64,000 nt of DNA from Streptomyces sp. NA02950 (GTDB lineage Bacteria > Actinomycetota > Actinomycetes > Streptomycetales > Streptomycetaceae), in contig NZ_CP054916.1 of NCBI RefSeq assembly GCF_013364155.1, forward strand, positions 1,859,001 to 1,923,000, written 5' to 3'. The notes below the pieces were generated by a model. The model made no database searches and had not been told where the DNA came from. It saw only the letters and a program-made list of their open reading frames with translations. Position numbers and translations under genes: made by a program. Below are positions 40,415 to 50,486 of the stretch, one piece after another (positions within the stretch are counted from its first letter, which is position 1; each line of letters opens with the position of its first letter).

Positions 40415-41475
40415 TTGGCGCCCTCCTTGAGCAGCTGGGTGGTGCGTGCGGCCGCCCGCGGGCCGTCGGTGATCGCCGACACGTCGACCTGGAGCCCCTG
40501 CTCGCGCAGAAAGCCGATCGGGACGACGTTCTCCTCGAACCGGCCGGGCAGTTCGATCCGCATCCGGCCGACCTGGTTGCCGCCGACGGTGTCCATCGCG
40601 GCGCCGAGGATCGAGATGTCGATGTTGTACGTACGGGACAGCTGGGAGATGACCGGCTTGGTGGCGGCCTCGCCCTGGAAGGTGACGTCCACGACCGTGC
40701 GGTCATCGGCCGAGGGCACCCCGCCGACCGGGAACAGCTCATGGGCGAGCTCGGACCCCGGGGTGGCCAGCAGATCGGTGACCCGGCCGGACTCCACGAT
40801 CCGTCCGTCGCGCATCAGCGCGGCCGAGTCGCAGATCGTCTTGACCACGTCCATCTCATGGGTGATCAGCAGCACGGTCAGGCCCAGCTGCCGGTTGAGG
40901 TCGCGCAGCAGCTGGAGGATCGAGCGGGTGGTCTCGGGGTCGAGCGCGGAGGTCGCCTCGTCCGACAGCAGCACCTTGGGGTCACCGGCGAGCGCACGGG
41001 CGATACCGACCCGCTGTTTCTGGCCACCGGAGAGCTGTGCCGGGTACGCCTTCGCCTTGTCGGCGAGGCCCACCAGCTCGAGCAGTTCCAGGGCCTTGCG
41101 GGTGCGCTCCTTGCCGGAGACTCCGAGGATCTCCAGCGGCAGTTCGACGTTGTCCCGCACGGTGCGCGAGGAGAGCAGGTTGAAGTGCTGGAAGACCATG
41201 CCGATCCGGCTACGGGCCTGGCGCAGCGCGGATCCGGCCCTCCCCTGGCCGCCGCCGGCGAGCGCGGTGAGGTCCTGACCGGCGACGGTGATGGTGCCGG
41301 AGGTGGGGCGCTCCAGGAGGTTGACGCAGCGGATGAGGGTGGACTTCCCGGCGCCGCTCTGGCCGACGACGCCGTACACCTCACCCTCGCGGACGTGCAG
41401 ATCGACGCCGTCGAGGGCGGTGACCTCGCGGCCTCGTGAGCGGTAGACCTTGGTCAGGTCCGTGGTGGTGATCAC
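40411..41475 (-). CDS. metN: MetN, methionine ABC transporter ATPase
   Basis: 354 aa. Walker A GQSGAGKSTL, signature LSGGQKQRVGIARAL, Walker B VLLSDEATSALD, H-loop ITHEMDVV. A C-terminal NIL domain (about 270-350) senses cytosolic methionine and causes transinhibition. First structural gene of the met operon, 221 nt downstream of the Cys-rich leader peptide. Confidence 0.93.
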   Translation of the reverse strand: MITTTDLTKVYRSRGREVTALDGVDLHVREGEVYGVVGQSGAGKSTLIRCVNLLERPTSGTITVAGQDLTALAGGGQGRAGSALRQARSRIGMVFQHFNLLSSRTVRDNVELPLEILGVSGKERTRKALELLELVGLADKAKAYPAQLSGGQKQRVGIARALAGDPKVLLSDEATSALDPETTRSILQLLRDLNRQLGLTVLLITHEMDVVKTICDSAALMRDGRIVESGRVTDLLATPGSELAHELFPVGGVPSADDRTVVDVTFQGEAATKPVISQLSRTYNIDISILGAAMDTVGGNQVGRMRIELPGRFEENVVPIGFLREQGLQVDVSAITDGPRAAARTTQLLKEGAK

Positions 41476-41696
41476 AGGTTTTCCGTCACTGTTGAGTGCG
41501 CGGCGGGGTTGGCGCCGGGCACGGTTCGTTCATTTCGGAACGCGGCAGGGCGGACCCGAGCGGACGCGACGGCAGGGTGCGTTGCGGTGCGGCTACGGGT
41601 TCCGGTGACGCGGGGCGGCTCGGTCCGGCGCGTTACGGGCGCGCGGAATCCGGCTCAGCGGTCTCGCTTCGGGGCGCGAAACTCGGACGGGGGCCC

Positions 41697-41783
41697 TCAG
41701 CAGTCACACATTCGACACCGACAACGAGCACCGGACGCGGTGAACGCCTCGGTCGCGGGGATGCGGATGCTCGTCGTGGTCAT
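41697..41783 (-). CDS. Cys-rich leader peptide upstream of metNIQ
   Basis: 28 codons from ATG 41783 to TGA 41697: MTTTSIRIPATEAFTASGAR ending in CRCRMCDC. Four Cys and one Met fall in the last eight codons, as expected for an attenuation peptide that senses charged tRNA-Cys (and perhaps Met). It lacks a ribosome site and starts close to a candidate -10 (TTTACT, 41796-41791), so it may be leaderless. Polycysteine leaderless short ORFs are known attenuators in mycobacteria. The 221 nt to metN are GC-rich and could fold into alternative stems, but I did not derive a clear terminator/antiterminator pair. Confidence 0.55.
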   Translation of the reverse strand: MTTTSIRIPATEAFTASGARCRCRMCDC

Positions 41784-41790
41784 GGCCGCA

Positions 41791-41829
41791 AGTAAAACAG
41801 ACAGCGGGGTGGACCGATCAACCCGGTCC
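41791..41829 (-). promoter_or_regulatory. Candidate promoter and operator for the leader-metNIQ transcript
   Basis: Minus strand TTGATC (41821-41816) and TTTACT (41796-41791), 19 bp apart. The -35 is covered by an inverted repeat GGACCG-7-CGGTCC (41811-41829), a possible repressor site. Confidence 0.4.
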
Positions 41830-41877
41830 GTATAGCGGACGCCGTTGACCAGTCCGCGGACAAGCGGAAGGGGTCAT

Positions 41878-42535
41878 TCAGGCCCGTACGGTGAGCTCCA
41901 CTCCCCCGTCGATGGCCTGGGCCGACACGGCGGACAGGTCCTCCACCACCCAGTCGGCGATCAGTTCCGTACGGGTGACCGTTGTGGTCAACGCCACGGT
42001 CCGCATCCCGGCCGCGCGGGCCGAGGCCAGCCCGGCGGGGGCGTCCTCGAAGACGACGCAGCGGGCCGGGTCGACGCCCAGCCGCTCGGCGGCCAGCAGA
42101 AACGGCTCGGGGTCGGGCTTGCCGCGGGTGATGTCGTCCGCGCTGATCAGCGTCCCGGGGCACAGCCCCACCTCGCTCAGCCGGGCGCGCGCCAGCTCTC
42201 CGTTCGCGGAGGTGACCACGGCCCAGAGCGCGGCGGGCAGTCCGGCCAGCAGCTCGGCCGTGCCCGGGAGCGGCTTGACCCCGCCGGGGACGTCCGCGAG
42301 CTCCAGCTCGTCGATCCGGGCGCGGGCCGCGGCTATCCGCTCGGCGGGCAGCAGATCGCCGATGATGTCGTCGGCCGGGCGGCCGTGCAGCTCGACGCGC
42401 GCGAAGTCCTCCGCCGATACGCCGTACTCCTCCGCCCAGCGGGTCCAGCAGCGCACGACCGACCCCATGGAGGAGACCAGGGTTCCGTCGTTGTCGAACA
42501 GCAGGGCGTCAGCGGAGATCTTCATGGCGCGCAGC
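41878..42535 (-). CDS. HAD-superfamily hydrolase (beta-phosphoglucomutase/phosphatase-like)
   Basis: 218 aa from ATG 42535. Motif I LLFDNDGTLVSS (Asp nucleophile and acid), motif II VVTSANG, Lys in TRGKPDPEPFLLAAERLG, motif IV CVVFEDAPAGLASARAAGM. A helical cap is inserted after motif I (subclass IA). Acts on a small sugar phosphate or glycerol phosphate; substrate undefined. Confidence 0.87.
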
Positions 42536-42674
42536 GTACGCGGCGGCCTCACCGGCCCGGCCACCCGGGCGGCCCCGGGCCCGGGGCCGATGACAACGCG
42601 GTCATCAGGGGCGATTACAGTCGTCCCATGCTTGTCACCGCCTGTGTGCGCCATCGCACCGCACGGAGGTCCCG

Positions 42675-43043
42675 TTGATCACAGCGCTGACGGTCGCGCT
42701 CGGTGTGACCGCGCTCGTGCTCGCCGCCTGGTGCGGCTTCGCCACCTATCGCGACCAGCCCACCAAGGACTGGCACTTCATCGGCATGGCCGTGGTGGCC
42801 CTGCTGGCGCTCGTCCAGCTGGTCGTCGGGATCGTCCGGCTCGCGGGCGGGGACAAGCCCGACCAGGGCGTGGCGATCTTCGTGGCCTATCTGGTCGGTT
42901 CCGCGCTCGCCGTGCCGATCGCGGCGTTCATGTCGCTGGCCGAACGGACCCGCTGGGGCTCCGCGACGGTCACGGCGGCGGCCGTGGTGCTGGCCGTGCT
43001 CGAGGTGCGGCTGTACGACATCTGGGGAGGCGTCGGTGGCTGA
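42675..43043 (+). CDS. Four-helix membrane protein (122 aa)
   Basis: TTG start with GGAGG immediately upstream. Four hydrophobic helices of about 20 residues. Overlaps the next gene by 8 nt, so the two are translationally coupled. Divergent from the HAD gene. Function unknown. Confidence 0.75.
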   Translation: MITALTVALGVTALVLAAWCGFATYRDQPTKDWHFIGMAVVALLALVQLVVGIVRLAGGDKPDQGVAIFVAYLVGSALAVPIAAFMSLAERTRWGSATVTAAAVVLAVLEVRLYDIWGGVGG

Positions 43044-43494
43044 GTCCACGGAATCGCCGCGGCCCGCCGAGGCCGCACGGCCCGGCGGAAGGCCGGGATC
43101 CACCGCCCGTCGGACCGGGCTGGGCCAGGGACCCGGGCGGCTGCTGGTGCTGCTCTACGGGGTGTTCACCGTCGCGGCGGCGTCCCGCTCGATCTACCAG
43201 CTGATCGCCCAGTACCACGAGGCGCCGCTCGCCTACATCCTCTCGGCGGTCTCCGCCGCGGTCTACGCCTTCATCACCGTCTCGCTGGTGCGCGGCGGCG
43301 AGGGGGCGCGCCGGGCGGCGATGGTGTGCTGTGCGGCGGAGCTGGTGGGGGTACTGACCATCGGCACCTGGACGCTCGCCGACCCCTCCGCCTTCCCCGA
43401 CCAGACGGTGTGGTCGGACTACGGGATGGGCTACCTCTTCATCCCGATCTTCCTGCCGGTCACCGGTCTGCTCTGGCTGCGCCGGACGGACTGA
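43036..43494 (+). CDS. Four-helix membrane protein (152 aa)
   Basis: GTG start inside the end of the preceding gene. A 30-residue Pro/Arg-rich cytoplasmic start is followed by four membrane segments, ending with FIPIFLPVTGLLWLRR. Likely forms a complex with the preceding protein. In Streptomyces such pairs are conserved near HAD/GNAT genes; function unknown. Confidence 0.75.
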   Translation: MAESTESPRPAEAARPGGRPGSTARRTGLGQGPGRLLVLLYGVFTVAAASRSIYQLIAQYHEAPLAYILSAVSAAVYAFITVSLVRGGEGARRAAMVCCAAELVGVLTIGTWTLADPSAFPDQTVWSDYGMGYLFIPIFLPVTGLLWLRRTD

Positions 43495-43673
43495 GCGCCG
43501 GGCGGACCGAGCGGTATCCCGCCCGGTCCGCCCGGCCCGTTCGTGGTGGGGCTCGGTCGCGCCCCGAAGGGGCGCGGGGCTGTGTCGACAGGCAGCTCCG
43601 CCGCGTGGGCGCGACCAGCCACGATCCGGCCGCGGACGAACGACGGCACCTCGCGGCACTTCCCGCGGAGCGC

Positions 43674-44171
43674 TCAGGCGCTGGCGGCGAAGGCCGACGC
43701 CGAGGCGTCCTTCTCCAGCGTGACCACGCTCAGCCGGCGGTTGACCTCTTCGGTGCCCACCTGGGCGTAGCCGAGCTTGCGGTACAGCCGGCCGTTGCTG
43801 CGGTGGCCGGTGAAGAGGCGGTAGCGCTTGGCGGCCCGCTCCTCGGCCAGCCGCTCCTCGATCGCCGCGAGCAGCCGCCCGCCCAGGCCGTGGCGCTGCA
43901 TCCGGGGGTGGACGATCAGCTTGCCGATGGCGGCGGTGCCCTTGTCGTCGACCACCCCGCGGACCGAGCCGACGACCTCCGCGCCGAGCCGGGCCACGAG
44001 CACGCATCCCTCGCCGAGTTCGGCGCGCAGATCCTCCAGCGACTGCGTCAGCGGCTCGATGGAGTAGTCCCCGTACAGCTCGGCCTCGCCCTGATAGCAC
44101 AGATACTGGAGCTTGAGGATCTGCTCGGCGTCGTCCGCGGTCGCCGCGGAGATGGTCACGCTCATGCCCAT
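43674..44171 (-). CDS. GNAT-family N-acetyltransferase
   Basis: 165 aa from ATG 44171 (GGGGAGG 9-10 nt upstream). Classical GNAT pattern: VGSVRGVVDDKGTAAIGKLIVHPRMQRHGLGGRLLAAIEE then LFTGHRSNGRLYRKLGYAQVG. The acetyl-CoA site is QRHGLG. Substrate not known. ATG 44165 is an alternative. Confidence 0.87.
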   Translation of the reverse strand: MGMSVTISAATADDAEQILKLQYLCYQGEAELYGDYSIEPLTQSLEDLRAELGEGCVLVARLGAEVVGSVRGVVDDKGTAAIGKLIVHPRMQRHGLGGRLLAAIEERLAEERAAKRYRLFTGHRSNGRLYRKLGYAQVGTEEVNRRLSVVTLEKDASASAFAASA

Positions 44172-44293
44172 GTGCGCATGCCTCCCCTTTTCTCGGTCCT
44201 CCGGCCGCGGTGAGGGTAAGGGTTGCGACCGGGGTTCATGGCCTGGGTGGAAGCGCCGCGTGGTGGTGCGTCCGCCTCCGAGGCGCCGATTGT

Positions 44294-44815
44294 CTAACGC
44301 TCCTTTCCCCACGGTTCAGGAGCCGCAACCTCCGCCGTCAGCATTCTGCGCAGGCAACCCAGACATCGGGAACGTACCGGCCCCAGACTGCCCTGTGACA
44401 TTCCCAACTCGCCCGCGATCTCCCGGTACGTCGGGTCGGAGCGGGACAGCATCGCCCCCAGCAGCCGGGGGCAGCGGCCGGGCAGCCGGCGCACCGCCGC
44501 ACGGAGCACCCGCCGGGTCTCGGCGGTCAGCACGGCCTGTTCGGCGGGGCGGGGCTCGGGGCCTTCCGGAGGCCCCTCGTCCACCGGGTCGTACGGCACC
44601 TCGCGGCGGGCCCGGCGGCGGGCGCCGCGCACCTCGGCGCGGACGGCGCCGCGCAGCCAGCGGGCCGGTTCCGGCGGCGGGCCGGTGTCCCGGGTGCGCT
44701 CCAGCAGCCGTAACCAGACGGCCTGTTCCAGTTCGGCGGGCTCGACACCGGCGCCGTACGCCTCGGCCGCCGCCTCCGCGGCCAGCAGCGGGCGCAGTTC
44801 CTCCACTAGGTCCAT
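44294..44815 (-). CDS. RNA polymerase sigma factor-like protein (sigma-70 region 4)
   Basis: 173 aa from ATG 44815. A region-2-like helical part (LEQAVWLRLLERTRD, ARWLRGAVRAEVRGARRRARRE) is followed by the region-4 helix-turn-helix (DPTYREIAGELGMSQGSLGPVRSRCLGCLRRML). It is an ECF-type sigma factor without an adjacent anti-sigma gene. Two Cys in the HTH (CLGCL) are conserved in this Streptomyces family, as far as I recall. A longer frame to 45052 overlaps glpQ and is unlikely. Confidence 0.78.
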   Translation of the reverse strand: MDLVEELRPLLAAEAAAEAYGAGVEPAELEQAVWLRLLERTRDTGPPPEPARWLRGAVRAEVRGARRRARREVPYDPVDEGPPEGPEPRPAEQAVLTAETRRVLRAAVRRLPGRCPRLLGAMLSRSDPTYREIAGELGMSQGSLGPVRSRCLGCLRRMLTAEVAAPEPWGKER

Positions 44816-44939
44816 GCCGGGCGGGACGTGGCCGGTCACGGTGTGGTTGCCGGTGCGCCACCGTCTCACCCGACCGGGTAGCCGCCGGGACGGGGCTTGA
44901 CGCCCGGGTCCCGGCGGCCGTTCGCCCGGCGGGCCGTGC

Positions 44940-46118
44940 TCAGTGCTTCTCGAGGAAGTCCGCCCGCGCGAGGACGGCGGTGTCGGCGTTGTCGGAGAAG
45001 ATGCCGTCGATCCCGGTGGCGAAGTACACCTTGAAGGCGCCGAAGGCGTCACCGTAGGCGTTGGGGTCGGTGCCGCGGCGGAAGTCGGCGGGCAGGAAGC
45101 TGTTCTCGTTGCGCATGGTGTAGGGGTGCAGGAACAGCCCCGCGGCGTGCGCGTCCTTGACCACGGGGGTCGGCGTGCCCAGCTTGCCGTCGGCGGTACG
45201 CGGGATGATCACCGACAGATCGGGGCCGATGCCCTGGGCGAAGCCCGCGATCCACTTCAGTCCCTCGGGCTTGACCAGGTCGGCCACCGTGCGCGGGTCG
45301 CCCGCCTCCACGAAATCCCAGGGGCGGCTGGTGACCGTGGACAGCAGCACCACCGAGGGGGTGGCGACCAGCTTGCGCAGCCGCTGGATGCTGCTGGGCT
45401 CGAAGGACTGGAGGAACTGCGGCGAGTCCTTCCGGTGCCGGCCGTACCGGCGCAGCAGCTTGGCGACCGGCTCCTCCAGGCCAAGACCCAGCTTGCGGAA
45501 GTAGGTGGGGTGCTTGGTCTCGACGTGGAGCCAGACCGGGCGGCCGCGCTTGCGGCCCTCCCGCTCGGCCCACTGCAGCACCTCTTCGAAGCTGGGCACC
45601 TCCCAGCGGCCGTCGTAGAGGGTGTTGCGCTGGCGGGTGCCCGGGATGCGCTCCTTGGCGCGCAGCGTCTTCAGCTCGGCGAGGGTGAAGTCCTCGGTGA
45701 ACCAGCCGGTGAGCTTGGTCCCGTCCACGGTCTTGGTGGTCTTGCGGCCCGCGAACTCGGGGTGGTCCGAGACGTCCGTGGTGGCCGTGATGTCGTTTTC
45801 GTGACGGCAGACCAGATGGCCGTCCTTGGTGGGCACGAGGTCCTGCTCGATGACGTCCGCCCCCATGTCCAGGGCGAGCTGGTACGAGCCGAGGGTGTGT
45901 TCCGGCCGGTAGCCGCTGGCGCCGCGGTGGCCGATGACGGTGGGCACCGGCAGCCCGCGCACCCGCCCGGAGCTCCCCGCCCCCGCCGCCGTGGCCGTAT
46001 CCGCCTCGCCGGAGGTACCGGCGGCCCCGGCCGTACCCGCACTGAGCGCCACCGCTCCCGCGCCGAGGGCCGCGGCCCCCAGGAGGGCGCGCCGTCCGGG
46101 CTGTTGCTCCCGCTCCAT
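44940..46118 (-). CDS. glpQ: Secreted glycerophosphoryl diester phosphodiesterase
   Basis: 392 aa from ATG 46118. A Tat-like signal (GRRALLGAAALGAGAVALSAG) is followed by the GDPD domain: HRGASGYRPEHT (catalytic His), EQDLVPTKDGHLVCRHE (metal-binding Glu, Asp, His), and a C-terminal FFATGIDGIFSDNAD-like end. It releases glycerol-3-phosphate from phospholipid or teichoic acid polar groups for phosphate supply. Streptomyces glpQ genes are PhoP-regulated, and a possible PHO box lies upstream. Confidence 0.9.
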   Translation of the reverse strand: MEREQQPGRRALLGAAALGAGAVALSAGTAGAAGTSGEADTATAAGAGSSGRVRGLPVPTVIGHRGASGYRPEHTLGSYQLALDMGADVIEQDLVPTKDGHLVCRHENDITATTDVSDHPEFAGRKTTKTVDGTKLTGWFTEDFTLAELKTLRAKERIPGTRQRNTLYDGRWEVPSFEEVLQWAEREGRKRGRPVWLHVETKHPTYFRKLGLGLEEPVAKLLRRYGRHRKDSPQFLQSFEPSSIQRLRKLVATPSVVLLSTVTSRPWDFVEAGDPRTVADLVKPEGLKWIAGFAQGIGPDLSVIIPRTADGKLGTPTPVVKDAHAAGLFLHPYTMRNENSFLPADFRRGTDPNAYGDAFGAFKVYFATGIDGIFSDNADTAVLARADFLEKH

Positions 46119-46232
46119 GAGCACTCCTCGCTCTGGTGTCCAACACACCTGTAAACGACCTGTCAGAGGACGGGCCGATGGTAGGCGGGACCGCCCTGAC
46201 TACGGGAGACGTCGACAGAAACGCACGGGAAA

Positions 46233-46265
46233 CGCGTGTCAACACTGCGTACCAGGTGGGTGAAC
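46233..46265 (-). promoter_or_regulatory. Possible PHO box upstream of glpQ
   Basis: Minus strand GTTCACCCACC (46265-46255), an 11-nt spacer unit, then GTTGACACGCG (46243-46233). PhoP boxes in Streptomyces are 11-nt units starting GTTCA; units 1 and 3 fit and the middle unit is degenerate. Confidence 0.35.
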
Positions 46266-46381
46266 CCGGTGTGCGCGAGGGTGCGACCGGCGAGTATCGT
46301 CCTAAGGCGGCGCGGGTGTGCGGTGCGATGGACGGACCGTACGCCGGGCGCACCAGACCCTGACCCCGACCGGAGGACCCG

Positions 46382-47056
46382 TTGTCCCGATTTGCGTTTC
46401 TGAAGGCAGTACTCGGTCCGCTGATGCGCCTGATGTTCCGCCCACGGGTCGAGGGGGCCCAGCGCATTCCCGGCTCGGGCCCGGTGATCCTCGCCGGGAA
46501 CCATCTCACCTTCATCGACTCGATGATCCTGCCGCTGGTCTGTGACCGTCAGGTCTTCTTCATCGGCAAGGACGAGTACGTGACGGGCAAGGGGCTCAAG
46601 GGCCGTCTGATGGCCTGGTTCTTCACCGGTGTCGGCATGATCCCGGTGGACCGGGACGGCGGCCACGGCGGAGTGGCGGCGCTGATGACCGGCCGCCGGG
46701 TGCTGGACGAGGGCAGGGTCTTCGGTATCTACCCCGAGGGCACCCGCTCCCCCGACGGCCGTCTCTACCGCGGCCGGACCGGTATCGCCCGGCTCGCGCT
46801 GATGACCGGCGCCCCCGTGGTGCCGTTCGCGATGATCGGCACCGACCGGATCCAGCCGGGCGGCAAGGGGCTGCCGCGGCCGGGCCGGGTGGAGGTCCGC
46901 TTCGGTGAGCCGCTGGAGTTCACCCGCTACGAGGGCATGGACCGCGACCGGTATGTGCTGCGGGCGGTGACCGACGAGGTGATGAGCGAGGTCATGCGGC
47001 TCTCCGGCCAGGAGTATGTGGACATGTACGCCACCAAGGCGAAGGCCGCCGCCTGA
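46382..47056 (+). CDS. 1-acyl-glycerol-3-phosphate acyltransferase-like (PlsC family)
   Basis: 224 aa from TTG 46382 (GGAGG 6 nt upstream). PlsC motifs: I NHLTFID (NHxxxxD), II GMIPVDRDGG, III YPEGTRSPDG, IV VVPFAMIGTDRI. It transfers an acyl chain to a lysophospholipid or similar at the inner membrane face. Divergent from glpQ, so shared regulation of phospholipid turnover is possible. Confidence 0.88.
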   Translation: MSRFAFLKAVLGPLMRLMFRPRVEGAQRIPGSGPVILAGNHLTFIDSMILPLVCDRQVFFIGKDEYVTGKGLKGRLMAWFFTGVGMIPVDRDGGHGGVAALMTGRRVLDEGRVFGIYPEGTRSPDGRLYRGRTGIARLALMTGAPVVPFAMIGTDRIQPGGKGLPRPGRVEVRFGEPLEFTRYEGMDRDRYVLRAVTDEVMSEVMRLSGQEYVDMYATKAKAAA

Positions 47057-47129
47057 CGGGAGCGGACGCTGTGCGGCCCCTGGGCAAAGCCCCTGGCCAC
47101 AGCCCGGGTCCGGCCACTAGGGTGCGCCG

Positions 47130-47945
47130 ATGACCATCTCCACCGTGCCCTCCCCCGCTTTTGTCACACTGCGGGACCGGCGCTTCGCCGTAACCGATTT
47201 CGGCGGGCCGGGCACTCCGGTCCTGGCACTCCACGGCCACTTCGGCCGTGGCCGGATGTATGCGCCGCTGGCCGCCGCGCTCGCCCCCGTACGGCGGGTG
47301 ATCGCGCTCGACCAGCGGGGGCACGGGCTCACCGGCGGCGGTGGTCCGTTCACCCTGGACGAGTACGTGGCCGACGCCGCGGCGCTGCTGGCCGATCTGG
47401 ACCTCGGACCGGTTCCGGTGGTCGCCCACTCCACCGGCGGGGTCGCCGCGTACGCGCTGGCCGCCCGCCATCCGGAGCTGGTGGCCGCGCTGGTCGTCGA
47501 GGACGTGGGCGCGGTGACGGACCGGCCGGTGGTCGCCCATCCGGTGCTCGATGTGTCCGCCTGGCCGACCTGGGCCGTGGACCGGGAGGCGCTGCGGGCC
47601 GCCATCGAGGCGCGGGGCATCCCCGACGCCACGTACTTCCTCGACAGCGCGGAGCCGGACCGCGAGGCGGGCGGCTGGCGGCTGCTGTTCCAGCCGGCCC
47701 ACATGATGGCGTCCCAGCGGGCCATGTGCGGTGACTTCTGGGACGAATGGCTGGGTTCGTCCTGTCCCGCGCTGCTGATGCGCGGTGAGCACAGTTCGCT
47801 GCTGCCGCCCGGCCACGCGAGGGAGATGGCGGACCGCCGTCCGCACACCAGGCTGCGGGAGTTCGCGGGGTGCGGGCACTGGATCCACGACGACGCGCCG
47901 GGGGCGTATGCCCAGGCGGTGGGCGCGTTCCTCGCCACGCTGTAG
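47130..47945 (+). CDS. Alpha/beta-fold hydrolase
   Basis: 271 aa. Oxyanion region PVLALHGHFGRGRMY, nucleophile elbow VVAHSTGGVAAYALA (Ser in HSTGG), acid CPALLMRGEHSSLL, catalytic His FAGCGHWIHDD. Typical soluble lipase/haloperoxidase-like enzyme; substrate unknown. Confidence 0.85.
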   Translation: MTISTVPSPAFVTLRDRRFAVTDFGGPGTPVLALHGHFGRGRMYAPLAAALAPVRRVIALDQRGHGLTGGGGPFTLDEYVADAAALLADLDLGPVPVVAHSTGGVAAYALAARHPELVAALVVEDVGAVTDRPVVAHPVLDVSAWPTWAVDREALRAAIEARGIPDATYFLDSAEPDREAGGWRLLFQPAHMMASQRAMCGDFWDEWLGSSCPALLMRGEHSSLLPPGHAREMADRRPHTRLREFAGCGHWIHDDAPGAYAQAVGAFLATL

Positions 47946-47975
47946 CCGCCCCGCCGTCCGGGTCGGGCAGGCGGG

Positions 47976-48959
47976 TCACGCCCAGGGCAGCTCGGCGCGG
48001 TGGCGCCAGTACGCCTCGGGTTCCTCCACGAGTCCGTCCAGCAGGGCGAGCTGGCGTTCGTTCAGCCGCAGGGTGGCCGCGGCCAGGTTGGAGCGCAGCT
48101 GGGGGACGGTGGCCGCGCCGGACAGGACCACGTTCGCCCACGGCCGGTGCAGCACCGCGGCGAGCGCGACGGCGTCCGGGGTGCTCCCGGTCTCCTCGGC
48201 GACCTGCCGCACCGCGGGCGGCGCCGCCTCGGGCGCGGCGAGCCGACCGTTGGCCACGGCCTCCTTGACGATGACCGACCGTCCCGCGTCCCGGGCCTCG
48301 ACGAGCGCGGCCCCGGCCGAGGGCTCCAGCAGGTTGTAGGTGGTCTGGAAGGTGCGGAACAGCGGCGCGCCACCGGCTTCGACGCCCAGTGCCGCGCGGA
48401 TGGCGTCGGCCTGGTGCGGACCGCTGGTGGACACGCCGATCGTCACGCCCTCGGCCGCGAGCGCGGCCAGCCGCTCGTGGAGCGCTCGGTCGGTGAGGGC
48501 GGGACTGTCGGGGGTGAGCGAGTGGATCTGGTAGACGTCGAGCCGGTCGCCGAGCAGGGCGTCGGTCAGCCCGCGCTGCCGTTCGTAGGCGCCCGCGCTG
48601 TGGTCCTTGACCTCGTGGGTGGGGGCGTCGGTGCGCCAGTCCGCCACATAGGTGTAGCCCCATTTGCTGCCCACCACCACGTCCCGGACCTCCGGGTGGC
48701 CCGCCAGCCAGTCGGCGAGGAACTCCTCCGCCCGGCCGTAGGAGCGTGCGGCGTCCAGATAGCGCACTCCGTGGACGTAGGCGGTGTCCAGCAGCTCCTG
48801 GCTGCGCTGCCGCATCGCCTCGACGGTGCGGTCGGCCGGGAGGTCCCGGTCCCGGCCGAGGGTGATGTAGGCGGGACGGCCGACCGCGGCCAGGCCGAGT
48901 CCGATCCTGGCCGCGGGGGCGGTGGTCTCCGCCAGACGCGAGAAGCCCATGGGGCCCAT
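47976..48959 (-). CDS. Aldo/keto reductase family protein
   Basis: 327 aa. AKR barrel features: YLDAARSYGRAEEFLADWL (catalytic Asp/Tyr), VVGSKWGY (Lys), DVYQIHSLT (His), and the NADPH-binding end GAATVPQLRSNLAA. Starts at ATG 48959 or 48950. It is followed on the same strand 8 nt after argH ends, so it may be read with argH. Confidence 0.85.
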   Translation of the reverse strand: MGPMGFSRLAETTAPAARIGLGLAAVGRPAYITLGRDRDLPADRTVEAMRQRSQELLDTAYVHGVRYLDAARSYGRAEEFLADWLAGHPEVRDVVVGSKWGYTYVADWRTDAPTHEVKDHSAGAYERQRGLTDALLGDRLDVYQIHSLTPDSPALTDRALHERLAALAAEGVTIGVSTSGPHQADAIRAALGVEAGGAPLFRTFQTTYNLLEPSAGAALVEARDAGRSVIVKEAVANGRLAAPEAAPPAVRQVAEETGSTPDAVALAAVLHRPWANVVLSGAATVPQLRSNLAAATLRLNERQLALLDGLVEEPEAYWRHRAELPWA

Positions 48960-48966
48960 TGTGCTC

Positions 48967-50472
<1,506 letters not shown>

Positions 50473-50486
50473 TTACGGGTCCGAGG

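Noticed and set aside
41476..41696. SAM riboswitch before metN
   Set aside because: No SAM-I, SAM-II or SAM-IV signature; the leader peptide explains the gap better.
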